Counted from the first letter of the stretch, positions 27,877-37,812 are shown. The stretch: 64,000 bases of DNA from Geitlerinema sp. S16 (GCA_011390275.1 JAABST010000015.1:25450-89449); one strand, 5' to 3'. The notes: generated by a model not told the origin, from the letters alone. Numbers and translations are program-made.

Positions 27877-28569
27877 ATGCCGCAGTTAGAAGCCCCCCAA
27901 AAAACGGACTTTCAATCCGAAACCTATAAAGATGCGTATAGCCGCATCAATGCAATCGTGATTGAAGGCGAACAGGAAGCCTTCGATAACTACCTCGCGC
28001 TGGCAGAACTTCTGCCGGACGACAAAGAAGAACTGATCAAGCTCTCCCGCATGGAGAACAAGCACAAGAAAGGCTTTGAAGCCTGCGGTCGGAACCTCGA
28101 TGTTACGCCGGATCTAAAGTTCGCCGCTGAGTATTTTTCAGAGCTTCACGGCAACTTCCAAACCGCTGCGGCTGAAGGAGATATCGCGACCTGCTTGGTC
28201 ATTCAATCGTTGATCATTGAATGCTTCGCGATCGCGGCCTATAACATTTACATCCCCGTCGCCGATCCCTTCGCCCGCAAAATCACCGAAGGCGTCGTCA
28301 AGGACGAGTACATGCACCTCAACTTTGGTGAAGAATGGCTAAAAGCCAACTTCGATCAATACAGAGAGGGCGTCGAAAAAGCCAACGCTGTCAATCTGCC
28401 GATCATCTGGAAGATGCTCAATCAGGTGGAAGACGATGCGGCCATTCTTGAAATGGAAAAAGAAGCGCTCGTCGAAGACTTCATGATTGCCTACGGTGAA
28501 GCCCTGTCGAACATTGGTTTTTCCACCCGTGACATTATGCGTATGTCGTCCCACGGTCTACGCGCTTAG
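27877..28569 (+). CDS. ado: Aldehyde-deformylating oxygenase (alkane synthase)
   Basis: A 230-residue ferritin-like diiron enzyme that converts fatty aldehyde plus O2 and reductant to alkane and formate. The carboxylate/His ligands are recognisable: [54 protein letters not shown] and [15 protein letters not shown]. Length matches the typical 231 residues. A strong GGAGATAGG ribosome-binding site sets the start. The acyl-ACP reductase follows, then accA, a layout conserved in many cyanobacteria. Confidence 0.97.
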   Translation: MPQLEAPQKTDFQSETYKDAYSRINAIVIEGEQEAFDNYLALAELLPDDKEELIKLSRMENKHKKGFEACGRNLDVTPDLKFAAEYFSELHGNFQTAAAEGDIATCLVIQSLIIECFAIAAYNIYIPVADPFARKITEGVVKDEYMHLNFGEEWLKANFDQYREGVEKANAVNLPIIWKMLNQVEDDAAILEMEKEALVEDFMIAYGEALSNIGFSTRDIMRMSSHGLRA

Positions 28570-28846
28570 TCTGTCGTACGCTTTCACTCGCTGAGTGCCC
28601 GATATCGAGACAACTCGTGACGCTTTGACCCCGCTGTTGGCTTTGTGGCTGATAGTGGGGTCTGGCGATCGGGGGGTTACCACTCTACGGCATCGCTAGA
28701 CGTAGACGGATCAAGATTTCGACAGTTGAGCGATGAGCGCTCCTGTAGTAACGTAAAATTTTATTCACAGTTTGTTAACCAATCGCAAAGAGCTAACCCT
28801 GGCTCGGCGGCGATTCTCGGCGGACGCGGTTGTTTCGGAGTTGCCC

Positions 28847-29881
28847 ATGTTTGGTTTGATCGGTCATCTCACTAGCCTAGAGCACGCTCAGGCAGCAGCT
28901 CGGGATATGGGTTATCCGGAGTATGCAGACGAAGGTCTCGATTTTTGGTGCTCGGCTCCTCCGCTGATGCTTGACCAAGAGATCACAGTTAAAAGCCTCA
29001 CGGGTCAGGTAATTAAAGGCCGCTACGTCGAATCGTGCTTTCTGCCGGAAATGTTGGCAACCCGTCGCATCAAGGCCGCAACGCGAAAAATTATTAATGC
29101 TATGGCTCATGCTCAAAAGCACGGCATTGATATCACAGCGTTGGGCGGCTTTTCGTCGATTATTTTTGAAAACTTCAATCTGAAGCAAATCGAACGCATT
29201 CGCAACATTCGCCTCGAATTTCAACGATTCACGACCGGCAATACCCACACGGCTTACATTATTTGCCGTCAGGTCGAGCAGGCCAGCGCCAAGCTCGGGA
29301 TCGATTTGTCCAAGGCGACGATCGCCGTTTGTGGCGCGACGGGCGATATTGGCAGCGCCGTTTGTCGCTGGATGAATGCCCATACGGATGTTCAAGATTT
29401 GCTGCTGATCGCTCGCGATCGTGAACGCCTCAACGCGCTACAAACTGAGCTGGGGCGCGGTCGCATCCTGGGTCTCGATGAAGCCCTCCCCCAGGCGGAC
29501 ATCGTCGTTTGGGTTGCGAGTATGCCCAAGGGCGTTGAAATCGACGCCGAATCGTTGAAGAAACCCTGCCTTCTCATTGACGGTGGCTATCCCAAAAATC
29601 TGGATACGAAAGTTCAAGCACCGGGTATTTACGTGCTTAAGGGCGGTATTGTTGAACACTCGCTCGACATTGATTGGCCATTAATGCAACTCGTCAACAT
29701 GGATGCGCCCGGTCGTCAGCTCTTCGCCTGTTTTGCCGAATCCATGCTGCTGGAATTTGAAAAATGGCACACGAATTTTTCCTGGGGTCGCAACCAGATT
29801 ACGGTTGAGAAGATGGAAAAAATTGGTGGTGTCTCGATCAAGCATGGCTTCAAGCCGATTCTGACCGGTATCGAAGCGTAA
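28847..29881 (+). CDS. aar: Long-chain acyl-[acyl-carrier-protein] reductase
   Basis: A 344-residue NADPH-dependent enzyme that reduces acyl-ACP to the aldehyde used by Ado. The ATG at 28847 ([20 protein letters not shown]) is the family start and follows CGGAG; an upstream in-frame extension to 28772 has no support. The Rossmann motif is [12 protein letters not shown] (about 165-176). The cysteine in [14 protein letters not shown] is where the catalytic thioester-forming residue is expected. The C-terminal [17 protein letters not shown] is conserved. A TAAAAT box at 28754-28759 could give aar its own promoter within the 277-base gap. Confidence 0.96.
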   Translation: MFGLIGHLTSLEHAQAAARDMGYPEYADEGLDFWCSAPPLMLDQEITVKSLTGQVIKGRYVESCFLPEMLATRRIKAATRKIINAMAHAQKHGIDITALGGFSSIIFENFNLKQIERIRNIRLEFQRFTTGNTHTAYIICRQVEQASAKLGIDLSKATIAVCGATGDIGSAVCRWMNAHTDVQDLLLIARDRERLNALQTELGRGRILGLDEALPQADIVVWVASMPKGVEIDAESLKKPCLLIDGGYPKNLDTKVQAPGIYVLKGGIVEHSLDIDWPLMQLVNMDAPGRQLFACFAESMLLEFEKWHTNFSWGRNQITVEKMEKIGGVSIKHGFKPILTGIEA

Positions 29882-29959
29882 CCGGTTCGGCTTTCGTCCC
29901 CATCGACCAACCCACGGCCTAATTTTCCTGTCGCCTGTTTCTATCGTCGCTACCTCACT

Positions 29960-30931
29960 ATGCTGCTAGATTTCGAGAAACCCCTCGTTGAACTTGACAA
30001 ACGTATCGAACAAATTCGCCAGATTGCGAGCGAAACGGATGTCGATGTGAGCGAGGAAATCCGGCAGCTTGAGCAGCGATCGTCACAGTTGCGTGAGGAA
30101 ATTTTTTCGAGTTTGTCGCCCGCCCAGCGCCTACAGCTTGCGCGTCATCCCCAACGACCCAGCACGCTGGATTATATTCAAGCGATTTCCGATGAGTGGT
30201 TTGAGCTGCATGGCGATCGCGGTGGTTTCGATGATCCGGCGTTGGTGGGCGGCGTGGGTCGCCTCGGCGGCATGTCGGTAGTGATGCTCGGCCATCAAAA
30301 AGGGCGTGACACGAAAGATAATGTGCGTCGCAATTTTGGCATGGCCTCGCCTGGTGGTTATCGCAAGGCGATGCGGCTGATGGAACATGCCAATCGCTTT
30401 GGGATGCCGATTATTACGTTTATCGATACGCCGGGAGCCTGGGCAGGGCTGGAGGCGGAACACCTCGGGCAGGGCGAGGCGATCGCCTACAATCTGCGCG
30501 AGATGTTTAGCCTCGATGTGCCGATTATCTGTACGGTGATTGGTGAAGGTGGATCGGGCGGAGCGCTGGGGATTGGCGTTGGCGATCGGATCATGATGTT
30601 TGAACACGCGGTCTATACGGTGGCAACCCCGGAAGCCTGCGCGGCGATTTTGTGGAAGGATGCGGCTAAAGGCCCCCAAGCGGCGGAAGCGTTGAAAATT
30701 ACGGCACGGGATTTAAGCAATCTCGGTATTCTCGATCGGCTATTGCCCGAGCCAAGCGGCGGTGTGCATTCTCATCCCGTCGAAGCCACGGAAATCCTCA
30801 AGCAGGCGTTAATTGAGGAAATTCAGGTGTTAAATCAGCTCACTCCGGAGGAGCGGCGCAATTTGCGTTATGAAAAATTCCGTAAAATCGGCGTTTTCCT
30901 CGAAGGAGAAGCATCCGCATCGATTGCTTAA
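29960..30931 (+). CDS. accA: Acetyl-CoA carboxylase carboxyltransferase alpha subunit
   Basis: A 323-residue subunit that, with AccD, carboxylates acetyl-CoA to malonyl-CoA, the committed step of fatty acid synthesis. The N-terminus has the helical [20 protein letters not shown]. The carboxyltransferase core shows [54 protein letters not shown] and [14 protein letters not shown]. Length is normal. Its place just 78 bases after aar means it may be co-transcribed, linking precursor supply with alkane synthesis. Confidence 0.97.
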   Translation: MLLDFEKPLVELDKRIEQIRQIASETDVDVSEEIRQLEQRSSQLREEIFSSLSPAQRLQLARHPQRPSTLDYIQAISDEWFELHGDRGGFDDPALVGGVGRLGGMSVVMLGHQKGRDTKDNVRRNFGMASPGGYRKAMRLMEHANRFGMPIITFIDTPGAWAGLEAEHLGQGEAIAYNLREMFSLDVPIICTVIGEGGSGGALGIGVGDRIMMFEHAVYTVATPEACAAILWKDAAKGPQAAEALKITARDLSNLGILDRLLPEPSGGVHSHPVEATEILKQALIEEIQVLNQLTPEERRNLRYEKFRKIGVFLEGEASASIA

Positions 30932-30977
30932 ATTTGAGCTTCGAGAGCTGTGCGGATTTCAAGCGATGAAGCAACGA

Positions 30978-32012
30978 CTAAGGTTGTGAAAAATGCTGAA
31001 ATCCTTGAAGACGATCGATCATTATCGATTTTTCTTTGTGCTGGCGATCGACCATCAAAATCTCCGGCGATCGCGTCACCTCACCAATAATCGCCGCCCC
31101 GCAACCGGCAGCACTCACCAGCTCCTGCGCCCACAGCGCCGGTAAGCACAACACCAACTCAAAATCTTCACCGCCGTACAGCGCCCACTCCAGCGCCTGC
31201 GACTCCGGTAGGTTCATCTGCATTAAACCCAAAAGCCGATCGCGCCACAGCACCGCCCCGACACCGCTCGCCCGACAAATTTGCTCGATCGCATCCGCCA
31301 ACCCATCGCTACTGTCCATCCCCGCGATCGCCTTCGCGTCCCCATTGCCGCCAACTTCCTGCCAATCCTGTAAGACCTCAACCAGATCAAGGCGAGGGCG
31401 GGGGCGCTGATGTGCCGCGATCGCCTGATCGCGATCAACTTGCCCGATCGCCTGTAACTCCTGCCGTTCCGGTTCGAGCAACAGCGCCAACCCCAAACGC
31501 GAAAGACCATGCTCACCAGTTATGACGATCGCATCGCCCACACAGGCACGATCGCGGCGAAGCTCCGATCCGGGTTTGACCTCACCAAACGCCGAAATCG
31601 ACACCGTCCGCACCGGTGACGAACACACATCACCGCCCACGATCGGCACATCGAAACCGCCCACCTGTAAACAGTCCACCGCCCCACGATATAATCCCTT
31701 AACCCAAGCCACCGGCGTCGTCGGTGGTAATCCGAGGCTAATCGTCACGCCGATCGGCGTTGCTGCCATCGCCGCAATGTCCGATAAATTCGCCGCGATT
31801 GATCGCCAGCCCGCATCGTAGGCTGATGTTGTGTGATCGCTAAAATGCACCCCATCCACCAACATATCCGCCGTCACGACTAGCGAATATCCATCCCGCA
31901 CAGCACACACCGCCGCATCATTGCCAATGACATCCGGCGGACAAAACCCCTGTACAAGGTGCAATAAACCCGATTCGCCGATCTCTTGAATTAGGATTTT
32001 GGCATGTTCCAT
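30978..32012 (-). CDS. thiL: Thiamine-monophosphate kinase
   Basis: A 344-residue enzyme that phosphorylates thiamine monophosphate to the pyrophosphate cofactor. The start at 32012 (MEHAKILIQEIGESGLLHLV) is behind GGAAA; a longer frame to 32102 overlaps the divergent gene's leader. AIR-synthase/PurM-like motifs include GNDAAVCAV, LVVTADMLVDGVHFSDHT, IAANLSDIAAMAATPIGVTI, GGDVCSS and GMDSSDGLADAI, covering ATP/Mg2+ sites. The C-terminus has YGGEDFELVLC. It is convergent with accA. Confidence 0.95.
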   Translation of the reverse strand: MEHAKILIQEIGESGLLHLVQGFCPPDVIGNDAAVCAVRDGYSLVVTADMLVDGVHFSDHTTSAYDAGWRSIAANLSDIAAMAATPIGVTISLGLPPTTPVAWVKGLYRGAVDCLQVGGFDVPIVGGDVCSSPVRTVSISAFGEVKPGSELRRDRACVGDAIVITGEHGLSRLGLALLLEPERQELQAIGQVDRDQAIAAHQRPRPRLDLVEVLQDWQEVGGNGDAKAIAGMDSSDGLADAIEQICRASGVGAVLWRDRLLGLMQMNLPESQALEWALYGGEDFELVLCLPALWAQELVSAAGCGAAIIGEVTRSPEILMVDRQHKEKSIMIDRLQGFQHFSQP

Positions 32013-32088
32013 TGTTGATGTTTCCGTTTGCTCGTGGCATACATTCCCCTCTATTGGCTCTTTGAATATAGACTCACATCGACCCCCA

Positions 32089-33027
32089 ATGCCCGACTCC
32101 ACCGGTCAACCCCACCCTGATCGCTTTCGCCTCGAAACCACCGCTGACGGCTCGCAAACCTTCTTTTCCGACGAATTTAACCAGCTATTTCATAGCCACT
32201 TCGGCGCACACCAAGAAGCCGACGCCAAATTTGTCCAAGTCACCCGCCTCGCCGAACGCGCCGCCCACCGATCGCAAATCACCCTGATCGACATCTGCTA
32301 CGGCCTCGGCTACAACACCGCCGCCGCTCTCACCACCATTTGGCACATTAATCCCCAGTGTCGCGTTCACTGGTACGGCCTCGAAGCCGATCGTGACGTA
32401 CCCCGCGCCGCGATCGCCGCCAACCTCCTCAACCCCTGGCCTGAAACCGTCCGCCAAACCCTCACCGACCTCGCCCACGCTGAAACCCTCGATCGCGACA
32501 TCATCCAAGCCCGCCTGCTCATCGGCGACGCCCGCCAAACCATCACCCAACTGCGCGACGCCAACCTTCAAGCCGACGCGATTTTTCTCGACCCCTTCGC
32601 CCCGCCCGACTGCCCCCAACTGTGGAGCGTCGAATTTTTAACCCACGTCGCCCACTGTTTAGCCCCCGACGGTGACCTCGCGACCTACTCCTGCGCCGCC
32701 GCCGTCCGATCGGCGCTGATCGCCGCTGGTCTACACATCGGCTCCACCCCGCCCATTGGCCGCAACACCCACGGAACCGCCGCCCGCTGGAACCCCGACA
32801 CTCTCACACCCCTCGATCGCCGCGCCCGCGAACACCTCCACACCCGCGCCGCCATCCCCTACCGCGACCCCGACGGAACCGACAGCGCCGACACCCTACG
32901 CACTCGCCGCCGCGACGAACAAGCGCGATCGACCCTCGAAGCCACAACCCGCTGGAAAAAACGCTGGCGACAGCCGCCAGCAATCAGCACCGTGGACGGT
33001 GTCGAGCTGAAAAGCGAGATGAATTAA
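32089..33027 (+). CDS. MnmC/MnmD-type tRNA wobble-uridine methyltransferase
   Basis: A 312-residue SAM-dependent methyltransferase of the MnmC N-terminal / DUF752 (Methyltransf_30) family. Stand-alone members methylate aminomethyl-U34 in tRNA. The family marks are visible: TADGSQTFFSDEFNQLFHS, HSHFGAHQEADAKFVQV, the SAM motif LIDICYGLGYNTAAAL, ADAIFLDPFAPPDCPQLWS and the GRNTHGTAARW motif. The flavin oxidase half of fused MnmC is absent. The ATG at 32089 is preferred over 31999, which would overlap thiL. It is divergent from thiL by 76 bases and very rich in Cys-free Ala/Asp/Thr with HIP1 sites. Confidence 0.85.
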   Translation: MPDSTGQPHPDRFRLETTADGSQTFFSDEFNQLFHSHFGAHQEADAKFVQVTRLAERAAHRSQITLIDICYGLGYNTAAALTTIWHINPQCRVHWYGLEADRDVPRAAIAANLLNPWPETVRQTLTDLAHAETLDRDIIQARLLIGDARQTITQLRDANLQADAIFLDPFAPPDCPQLWSVEFLTHVAHCLAPDGDLATYSCAAAVRSALIAAGLHIGSTPPIGRNTHGTAARWNPDTLTPLDRRAREHLHTRAAIPYRDPDGTDSADTLRTRRRDEQARSTLEATTRWKKRWRQPPAISTVDGVELKSEMN

Positions 33028-33053
33028 CGCGAATTCGCGAGCATTCGTTTCGG

Positions 33054-33260
33054 CTAGGCGCTCGCCAGTGAGACGAGCCCCTGACGCACCGCGTACAGCA
33101 GCCGATCGATCAGAGCGCGATCGGCTTCCTTAAGCTGTTCTTCGAGCAAAGACGCCTGCAAAATCGCGCGAGCGCTCAGAGTCATCGTTCCAGATTCCCA
33201 CACCTGAAAATAAACATCGGGTAGGCTGATTGATCTGCTGCTATGGGAGGAAGAAGACAT
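33054..33260 (-). CDS. Small conserved cyanobacterial protein
   Basis: A 68-residue protein. A Ser-rich start (MSSSSHSSRSISLPDVYFQV) is followed by a helical body (MTLSARAILQASLLEEQLKE, ALIDRLLYAVRQGLVSLA). Its pattern recalls short cyanobacterial proteins, but I cannot name the family or function. A longer start at 33272 (MVRIMSS) is possible. It converges with the MnmD-like gene with only 26 bases between stops. The 231 bases upstream contain a bulged dyad, AGGGGT...ACCCCT (33310-33340). Confidence 0.6.
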   Translation of the reverse strand: MSSSSHSSRSISLPDVYFQVWESGTMTLSARAILQASLLEEQLKEADRALIDRLLYAVRQGLVSLASA

Positions 33261-33491
33261 AATACGCACCATGTAAGCCAGTACTTACGTAATACTTTCA
33301 TCCAAAATAAGGGGTTATGTCCATGATGGGTGACACCCCTGATACTGGCCGGGGATATATTGTCACATAACTTTACGTTGTTGACTGTGAATTATAGAAA
33401 TCGTCTTACCGTGAGACAAGCCAGCGATCACCCGCCGTCCCAGATCGGGAATTGGCACAGGAGCCGCGCCAGGAGATTGAGTACGGATGGA

Positions 33492-34142
33492 TTAGGCGAT
33501 CGTCTCTGGGGTTTCCGGGTTTGAGCTAACGCCTAGATAAATTTCGCAAATATCGATCGGTAGGGTGGTTTCGAGCTGGGCGATCGCCTTGGGCAAACGT
33601 CGGGCGACCTCGGCGGCAGAAATCGGATTGCCTTCGGCTTGGAGATAGGCCGCGATCCGCGTTTCGCTCCAGCGAAAGGTTTGGGACATGACGACGATCA
33701 GGCGAGCAAGGGGATCGAGGACATCCAGGGCTTGCTGGAGATAGCACCAAAGCGGCGGCGGCGCAGTTTCGAGGGAATAGTGAATCGCTTCAACGGGAGG
33801 CAGCTCGCTTTGGTTAATCGCGATCGCCGTCACATCAATCAGCCAATTTTGTAGCGTCGCTTGCTCGCCTTTGATCTCGTCCTGTTCTCGCAGATTCAGC
33901 GATCGCATTTCATAGAACACATGCCGCCAGATCGAGGCGAATAGGTAGTCCGCCTGAACGGGGGATTTGGCCATGTGGCGCACGAGGGTATAGACGATCG
34001 CGCTGTAGCGGCAAAAAATCGCGGTGAAATACTTGCCCGCTTCGGGATGTTGCTGATAGAGCGCGAGCAAGTCCCGATCGCTCTGATGAAACAGAGCTTT
34101 GACGAGGGGATGGTTGGCTTCGGTAAATTTTGGAATGTCCAC
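33492..34142 (-). CDS. Sigma-70-family (ECF-like) RNA polymerase sigma factor
   Basis: A 216-residue protein starting with GTG. Region 2, about residues 22-80, shows DRDLLALYQQHPEAGKYFTA and IFCRYSAIVYTLVRHMAKSP with the WRHVFYEM helix. The region 4 helix-turn-helix, about 140-195, is LDPLARLIVVMSQTFRWSET followed by RIAAYLQAEG. There is no region 1 or region 3, so it is ECF-like. The region 4 sequence is divergent (AEVARRLPKAIAQLE). It lies 105 bases downstream of a membrane protein on the same strand, which might be a regulator; that is inference. Confidence 0.75.
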   Translation of the reverse strand: MDIPKFTEANHPLVKALFHQSDRDLLALYQQHPEAGKYFTAIFCRYSAIVYTLVRHMAKSPVQADYLFASIWRHVFYEMRSLNLREQDEIKGEQATLQNWLIDVTAIAINQSELPPVEAIHYSLETAPPPLWCYLQQALDVLDPLARLIVVMSQTFRWSETRIAAYLQAEGNPISAAEVARRLPKAIAQLETTLPIDICEIYLGVSSNPETPETIA

Positions 34143-34247
34143 GACGCGATCGGCTCACAGCAGTTGAAGTCGCTTCTAGAATACCAGTCTCAATTTGCGC
34201 TCAACGGTTTTCGCTTGAGCAATCTCGTCCACGGATCGGTGTGATGC

Positions 34248-35729
34248 TTATAGGACAGAAGAATCGGTTGCGGCTGGGCTTGCCAATGTTTCGGCCATCA
34301 ACAGGCGATCGGCCTCCGATAGCGTCTCTTCTGGATCGCGATCAGGCACGCCTTTGACGTAATTCAGCTTGATTTCTTCCAAGATTTCGACCAGAGCTTG
34401 CTCCAAATCCTGCTGTACCAGCTCGTCGCGCAGCTCATCACGCAACACCCGCTTAAAGTTGTCCGAAAATTCCTCAAAGAGAACGCGACCGTCTTCGTCC
34501 TGATAGGCTTCGGCGAGTCCTTGACAGGTGGCCTGCGCCAGGATGTTGGCTAGACTATCGATCGCTTCCTGTGGCATGGCGGCGATGCCGGGGATTCCCG
34601 ACAGGCCACGGTAAAGAGCCGAATCGCCGATCGAGCCTTGGAGGTTGTAGCGCAGCAGACCTGCCACGTCGGGCTGTAGCTGCGGCAAAATCCGCACCAG
34701 GGCGAGCTGAAGCGTAATATCGATCGCGCGTTCGACCTTGTCGGCAGCGCCAACCCGGACGTAGTTTTCCTGGGGATTGACGATCGCGCCCACCAATTTA
34801 CCCGCCTCGATATCCTCTTTCACCTGATTAATCAACCGCACCAGCACAAAGGATGAGAGTCGATCTGCCAATTGCGCCGCCGGAACGTAGGTGATTTGGG
34901 CGATGACGCGGCGTAGATCGAGCAGCCCCGCGTGCTGCAAACGCACGGTCATGGGAATGATCCGTAGCCAGCGATAGATCGGCAAAATGAGAAAAACATC
35001 GTACCAGCGGCGCAAGAGCGCATCGATCGGACTCACATCTCGGTGTTTGCGAGCGCGGTAGAGGGCTTGGAACAGAATATCGATCGCGAATAGCGCAATA
35101 AAGCTGGTATCGATCCAGCCAAATTGCTCGACAAAACCACCGTCAGCGCCAATTTCTCTCGTGAAATTTGCCGCTAGTAACGGTCGTAATTTGCTGTCAA
35201 AAAAGGCGATCGCGCGTTCGGGTGTTTCCTGTTCGAGGTAGGCCGCGCTCCAAAACTCATCCCAGGCCACACGACTTGATTGCTGATTGAGCTGATCGCG
35301 GATCTGCTGCTGAAGTTTTCCGTAGGCTTCGGTTTGACCGGAAATCGCAAAGGGATTTTCGATGATAATCTGCTGGCTTTGCGATCGCAGATCGGCTAAC
35401 CGTTCGCTAATTTCAGGGGCGCGAAGATCCACACCCGCATCCAGCGCCTCTTTCAGGCGATCGACCGTACCCAGGTAGCGCTGCGTATCCGGATGCGCCG
35501 AAATGCCGCGCACCGGATCATAGAACGCCACCAGCTCGGGGATGTGCGCCAAATAGCTCGATCGCCAATAAATGTAGGTCGCGTTAAAACCGACCAAGAC
35601 AACATTAATCACGGCGAGCAAGGCCACAGCGCGATTCCAGCCCGACGCGATCGCCTGGACGTACTGAGAGCGCGACTGAAGCCCGAAGTGCAGCAGTTGG
35701 GACAACGGACTTGGCGATCGATGCGTCAT
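34248..35729 (-). CDS. Conserved membrane protein of unknown function
   Basis: A 493-residue protein. Membrane helices appear near 34-53 (AVALLAVINVVLVGFNATYI), 208-226 (FIALFAIDILFQALY) and 240-262 (YDVFLILPIYRWLRIIPMTV). The last carries spaced arginines that weakly recall S3/S4 segments of voltage sensors, but no pore is seen. The long helical regions before and after are cytosolic, rich in Glu/Asp/Gln. The C-terminal acidic part includes LRDELRDELVQQDLEQALVE. No named family was recognised. It shares a strand with the sigma factor downstream and the protease upstream. Confidence 0.6.
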   Translation of the reverse strand: MTHRSPSPLSQLLHFGLQSRSQYVQAIASGWNRAVALLAVINVVLVGFNATYIYWRSSYLAHIPELVAFYDPVRGISAHPDTQRYLGTVDRLKEALDAGVDLRAPEISERLADLRSQSQQIIIENPFAISGQTEAYGKLQQQIRDQLNQQSSRVAWDEFWSAAYLEQETPERAIAFFDSKLRPLLAANFTREIGADGGFVEQFGWIDTSFIALFAIDILFQALYRARKHRDVSPIDALLRRWYDVFLILPIYRWLRIIPMTVRLQHAGLLDLRRVIAQITYVPAAQLADRLSSFVLVRLINQVKEDIEAGKLVGAIVNPQENYVRVGAADKVERAIDITLQLALVRILPQLQPDVAGLLRYNLQGSIGDSALYRGLSGIPGIAAMPQEAIDSLANILAQATCQGLAEAYQDEDGRVLFEEFSDNFKRVLRDELRDELVQQDLEQALVEILEEIKLNYVKGVPDRDPEETLSEADRLLMAETLASPAATDSSVL

Positions 35730-35878
35730 GGGTTCGAGAACGTTACAGCTCTGTTTGAGGGGCTTGATCGGCGTCGGATTTTGGTCGATCGTGCCACCCG
35801 ATCGCAGCCGATCAAGCCCGAACTGTCATCCAGCCTAACAACTGCCGCACATTCTACCGGTGGGGTTTTCCGCAACCA

Positions 35879-37510
35879 TCACGTGAAACTGGTACTGACG
35901 AACTGACCGGCTAACTGAGCCGACGAGAGGTTATTCACGAAGCCCAGGATGGCATTTCCCGCATTGGCATCACGAATCAGTGTTCCGCTTACACCATTAT
36001 GGGTCGTGTCTTCGAGCACCTGCGCCGCACCCGCTGACAGACCAATACGATCGCTGCCGACCTCGAAATCCGTCACGATATCCGCCTGGGCAATCTCCGT
36101 CGTGGCGGTCGTCGATCGCAAAACAAACGTGTCGGCTCCCGCACCACCCGTCAACGTATCTTTCCCAAAGTCGCCGGACAGCGTATCGTCGCCCGCTCCC
36201 CCGTTCAGCACATCATTACCCTGACCGCCGACCAGCAGATCATTACCATCGCCGCCATTAACCACGTCATCGCCAAGATTGCCGCTGACGATTTGGTCAT
36301 CGCCCGCATCGCCGCTGACAATATCGTTATCGCGCCCACCGACGATGAAATCATTGCCGTTGCCGCCGCTGAGAACATCGATTCCCTGGTTGCCGCTGAG
36401 GATATCGCTGCCGTCATTGCCCGCGATCGTGTCATTCCCCGCGCCACCGAACAGGAAATTATCCGAGGCATTGCCGACAATTTCGTCATTCCCCCCCGTA
36501 GCGAGCAAATCCTCGATTTGCATATCAAACGCCAGACGGATACCGAAAGCATCAACCGGATAGGTGACGCCCGCCTGGGCTTGACCGGGCTGTCCCGCGT
36601 AGCTGCTGGCATTGCGGGCGCTTTGTGCCGTGAGGATGCCACCGGGGTTGAGATCAAAGTAGTAGCTATCCGCCGGGAGCGCCAGGGCGTTTAAGGTGTC
36701 CTTACCACCAGCGTCCCAGATCGTCCGCTTCCCCGCGAGATTGAGGGTCAGAGCGCCCATGTCAACCGTCGCCGGATTTTCTAAGTCGTTAGCGTTGCGG
36801 CTGAGGGTGTAGGTTGTGTCGCTGCTGTTAAAGGTTTTATTCGTGCCATAAAGAAACTGTAGGGCGCGAATGTCGTAGGGCATTAAGGTTGTCGCCGTCG
36901 CATTGTCCGCCTCGTTTTCGTTGTAACTCATGATCGTGTTCATGACGTGATCGTCCGCGATCGGCAAAAATGGCCCCGGCGCATTCGGATCAGGAGTAAA
37001 CCCGGCGTCATAATTGCCGGGATGATTTAAGCCCAGCGCGTGACCCAATTCATGAATCACGGTTGAATACAGTTCCTCGTAAATGCTGCCCGTATTGCCG
37101 AGATCCGTCCCGAGCTGCACATCGCCACTGTCTGACGCATCCCCCGGAAAATTTGCCTGACCGCCCACATCACCGCTAAATTTTCCCGCGACTACACGGA
37201 TCTGACCTTGCGCCGCCGTGGTGTCGGCCACTTCCAGAAATTGCAGCGGGATCACCGCTTCAAACTGTCGCTTAAAGCTCTCACGAACGGCACTTTTCGC
37301 GATCTCGCTGAGGACTTCCGCTGTCGGCGCTGCGGGATCGGGGGGGTAGGCTTTAACGGTTTCGGCGGTGGGAAAACTGAAGGTGACCGAACCGCCGTCC
37401 CATTTGGTGATGTTGGGGAAACCTTGGTCTCCTTCTTCGGTACGGGTTAAAGCGCCGATGTTGGTGCGATCGGGTTCCTGGGACGGAGCAATAACAAGTG
37501 TGGTTGCCAT
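35879..37510 (-). CDS. Serralysin-type (M10) metalloprotease with RTX repeats
   Basis: A 543-residue protein. The start at 37510 gives MATTLVIAPSQEPDRTNIGA. The zinc site is complete: HELGHALGLNH (HEXXHXXGXXH), and the Met-turn is IMSYNE with a following Ala-Tyr-type segment (MPYDIRALQFLYG). Residues about 355-475 are RTX nonapeptides (GGAGNDTIAG, GGNGNDFIVG, GGQGNDVLNG, GGAGDDTLSG) with the cap ADTFVLRSTTAT...DFEVGSDRIGLSAG. Such enzymes are secreted by type I systems as Ca2+-dependent proteases. No signal peptide, secretion genes or inhibitor are nearby. The cap resembles those at 3.0 and 4.7 kb. Confidence 0.92.
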   Translation of the reverse strand: MATTLVIAPSQEPDRTNIGALTRTEEGDQGFPNITKWDGGSVTFSFPTAETVKAYPPDPAAPTAEVLSEIAKSAVRESFKRQFEAVIPLQFLEVADTTAAQGQIRVVAGKFSGDVGGQANFPGDASDSGDVQLGTDLGNTGSIYEELYSTVIHELGHALGLNHPGNYDAGFTPDPNAPGPFLPIADDHVMNTIMSYNENEADNATATTLMPYDIRALQFLYGTNKTFNSSDTTYTLSRNANDLENPATVDMGALTLNLAGKRTIWDAGGKDTLNALALPADSYYFDLNPGGILTAQSARNASSYAGQPGQAQAGVTYPVDAFGIRLAFDMQIEDLLATGGNDEIVGNASDNFLFGGAGNDTIAGNDGSDILSGNQGIDVLSGGNGNDFIVGGRDNDIVSGDAGDDQIVSGNLGDDVVNGGDGNDLLVGGQGNDVLNGGAGDDTLSGDFGKDTLTGGAGADTFVLRSTTATTEIAQADIVTDFEVGSDRIGLSAGAAQVLEDTTHNGVSGTLIRDANAGNAILGFVNNLSSAQLAGQFVSTSFT

Positions 37511-37812
37511 GAATATGCGTGGGGAAATTTTGAGATGATGGGTTGAATCGGTAGAACACCCTGTAGATTGAGCTGGTCTAGCCCGCCGTGGCCGTGATTT
37601 TTCGGCCAATGATGCGACCCCTATTGTTGCATTCAGGTCTAATTACGTTTCGATAAGTCATGTGTCATATTGATGCATTTAGTGGGTGTAGGTCGGTCAA
37701 GATAATCAACAGTGACTTCAGACCTTTGAGGCTTCCAAAACCTCAAAGGTCTCACTTCCCGCGATCCATTCAATTTTCGACTTGTGCTACTAAAGTTTGG
37801 GGTTAACTCGCC
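37511..37812. other. Divergent intergenic region between protease and glycosyltransferase genes
   Basis: This 302-base region must hold both promoters. Its main structure is the 11-base-pair hairpin at 37721-37751. AT-rich segments at 37630-37680 may carry a promoter, but I cannot assign boxes with confidence. No gene was seen. Confidence 0.4.
37721..37751. repeat. Perfect 11-base-pair hairpin
   Basis: GACCTTTGAGG (37721-37731) pairs perfectly with CCTCAAAGGTC (37741-37751) across a nine-base loop. An outer GTGA...TCAC pair extends it. No T-run follows on either strand, so it is not a classical terminator. Position between two divergent starts suggests a regulator site or a dispersed cyanobacterial palindrome. 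Confidence 0.6.
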
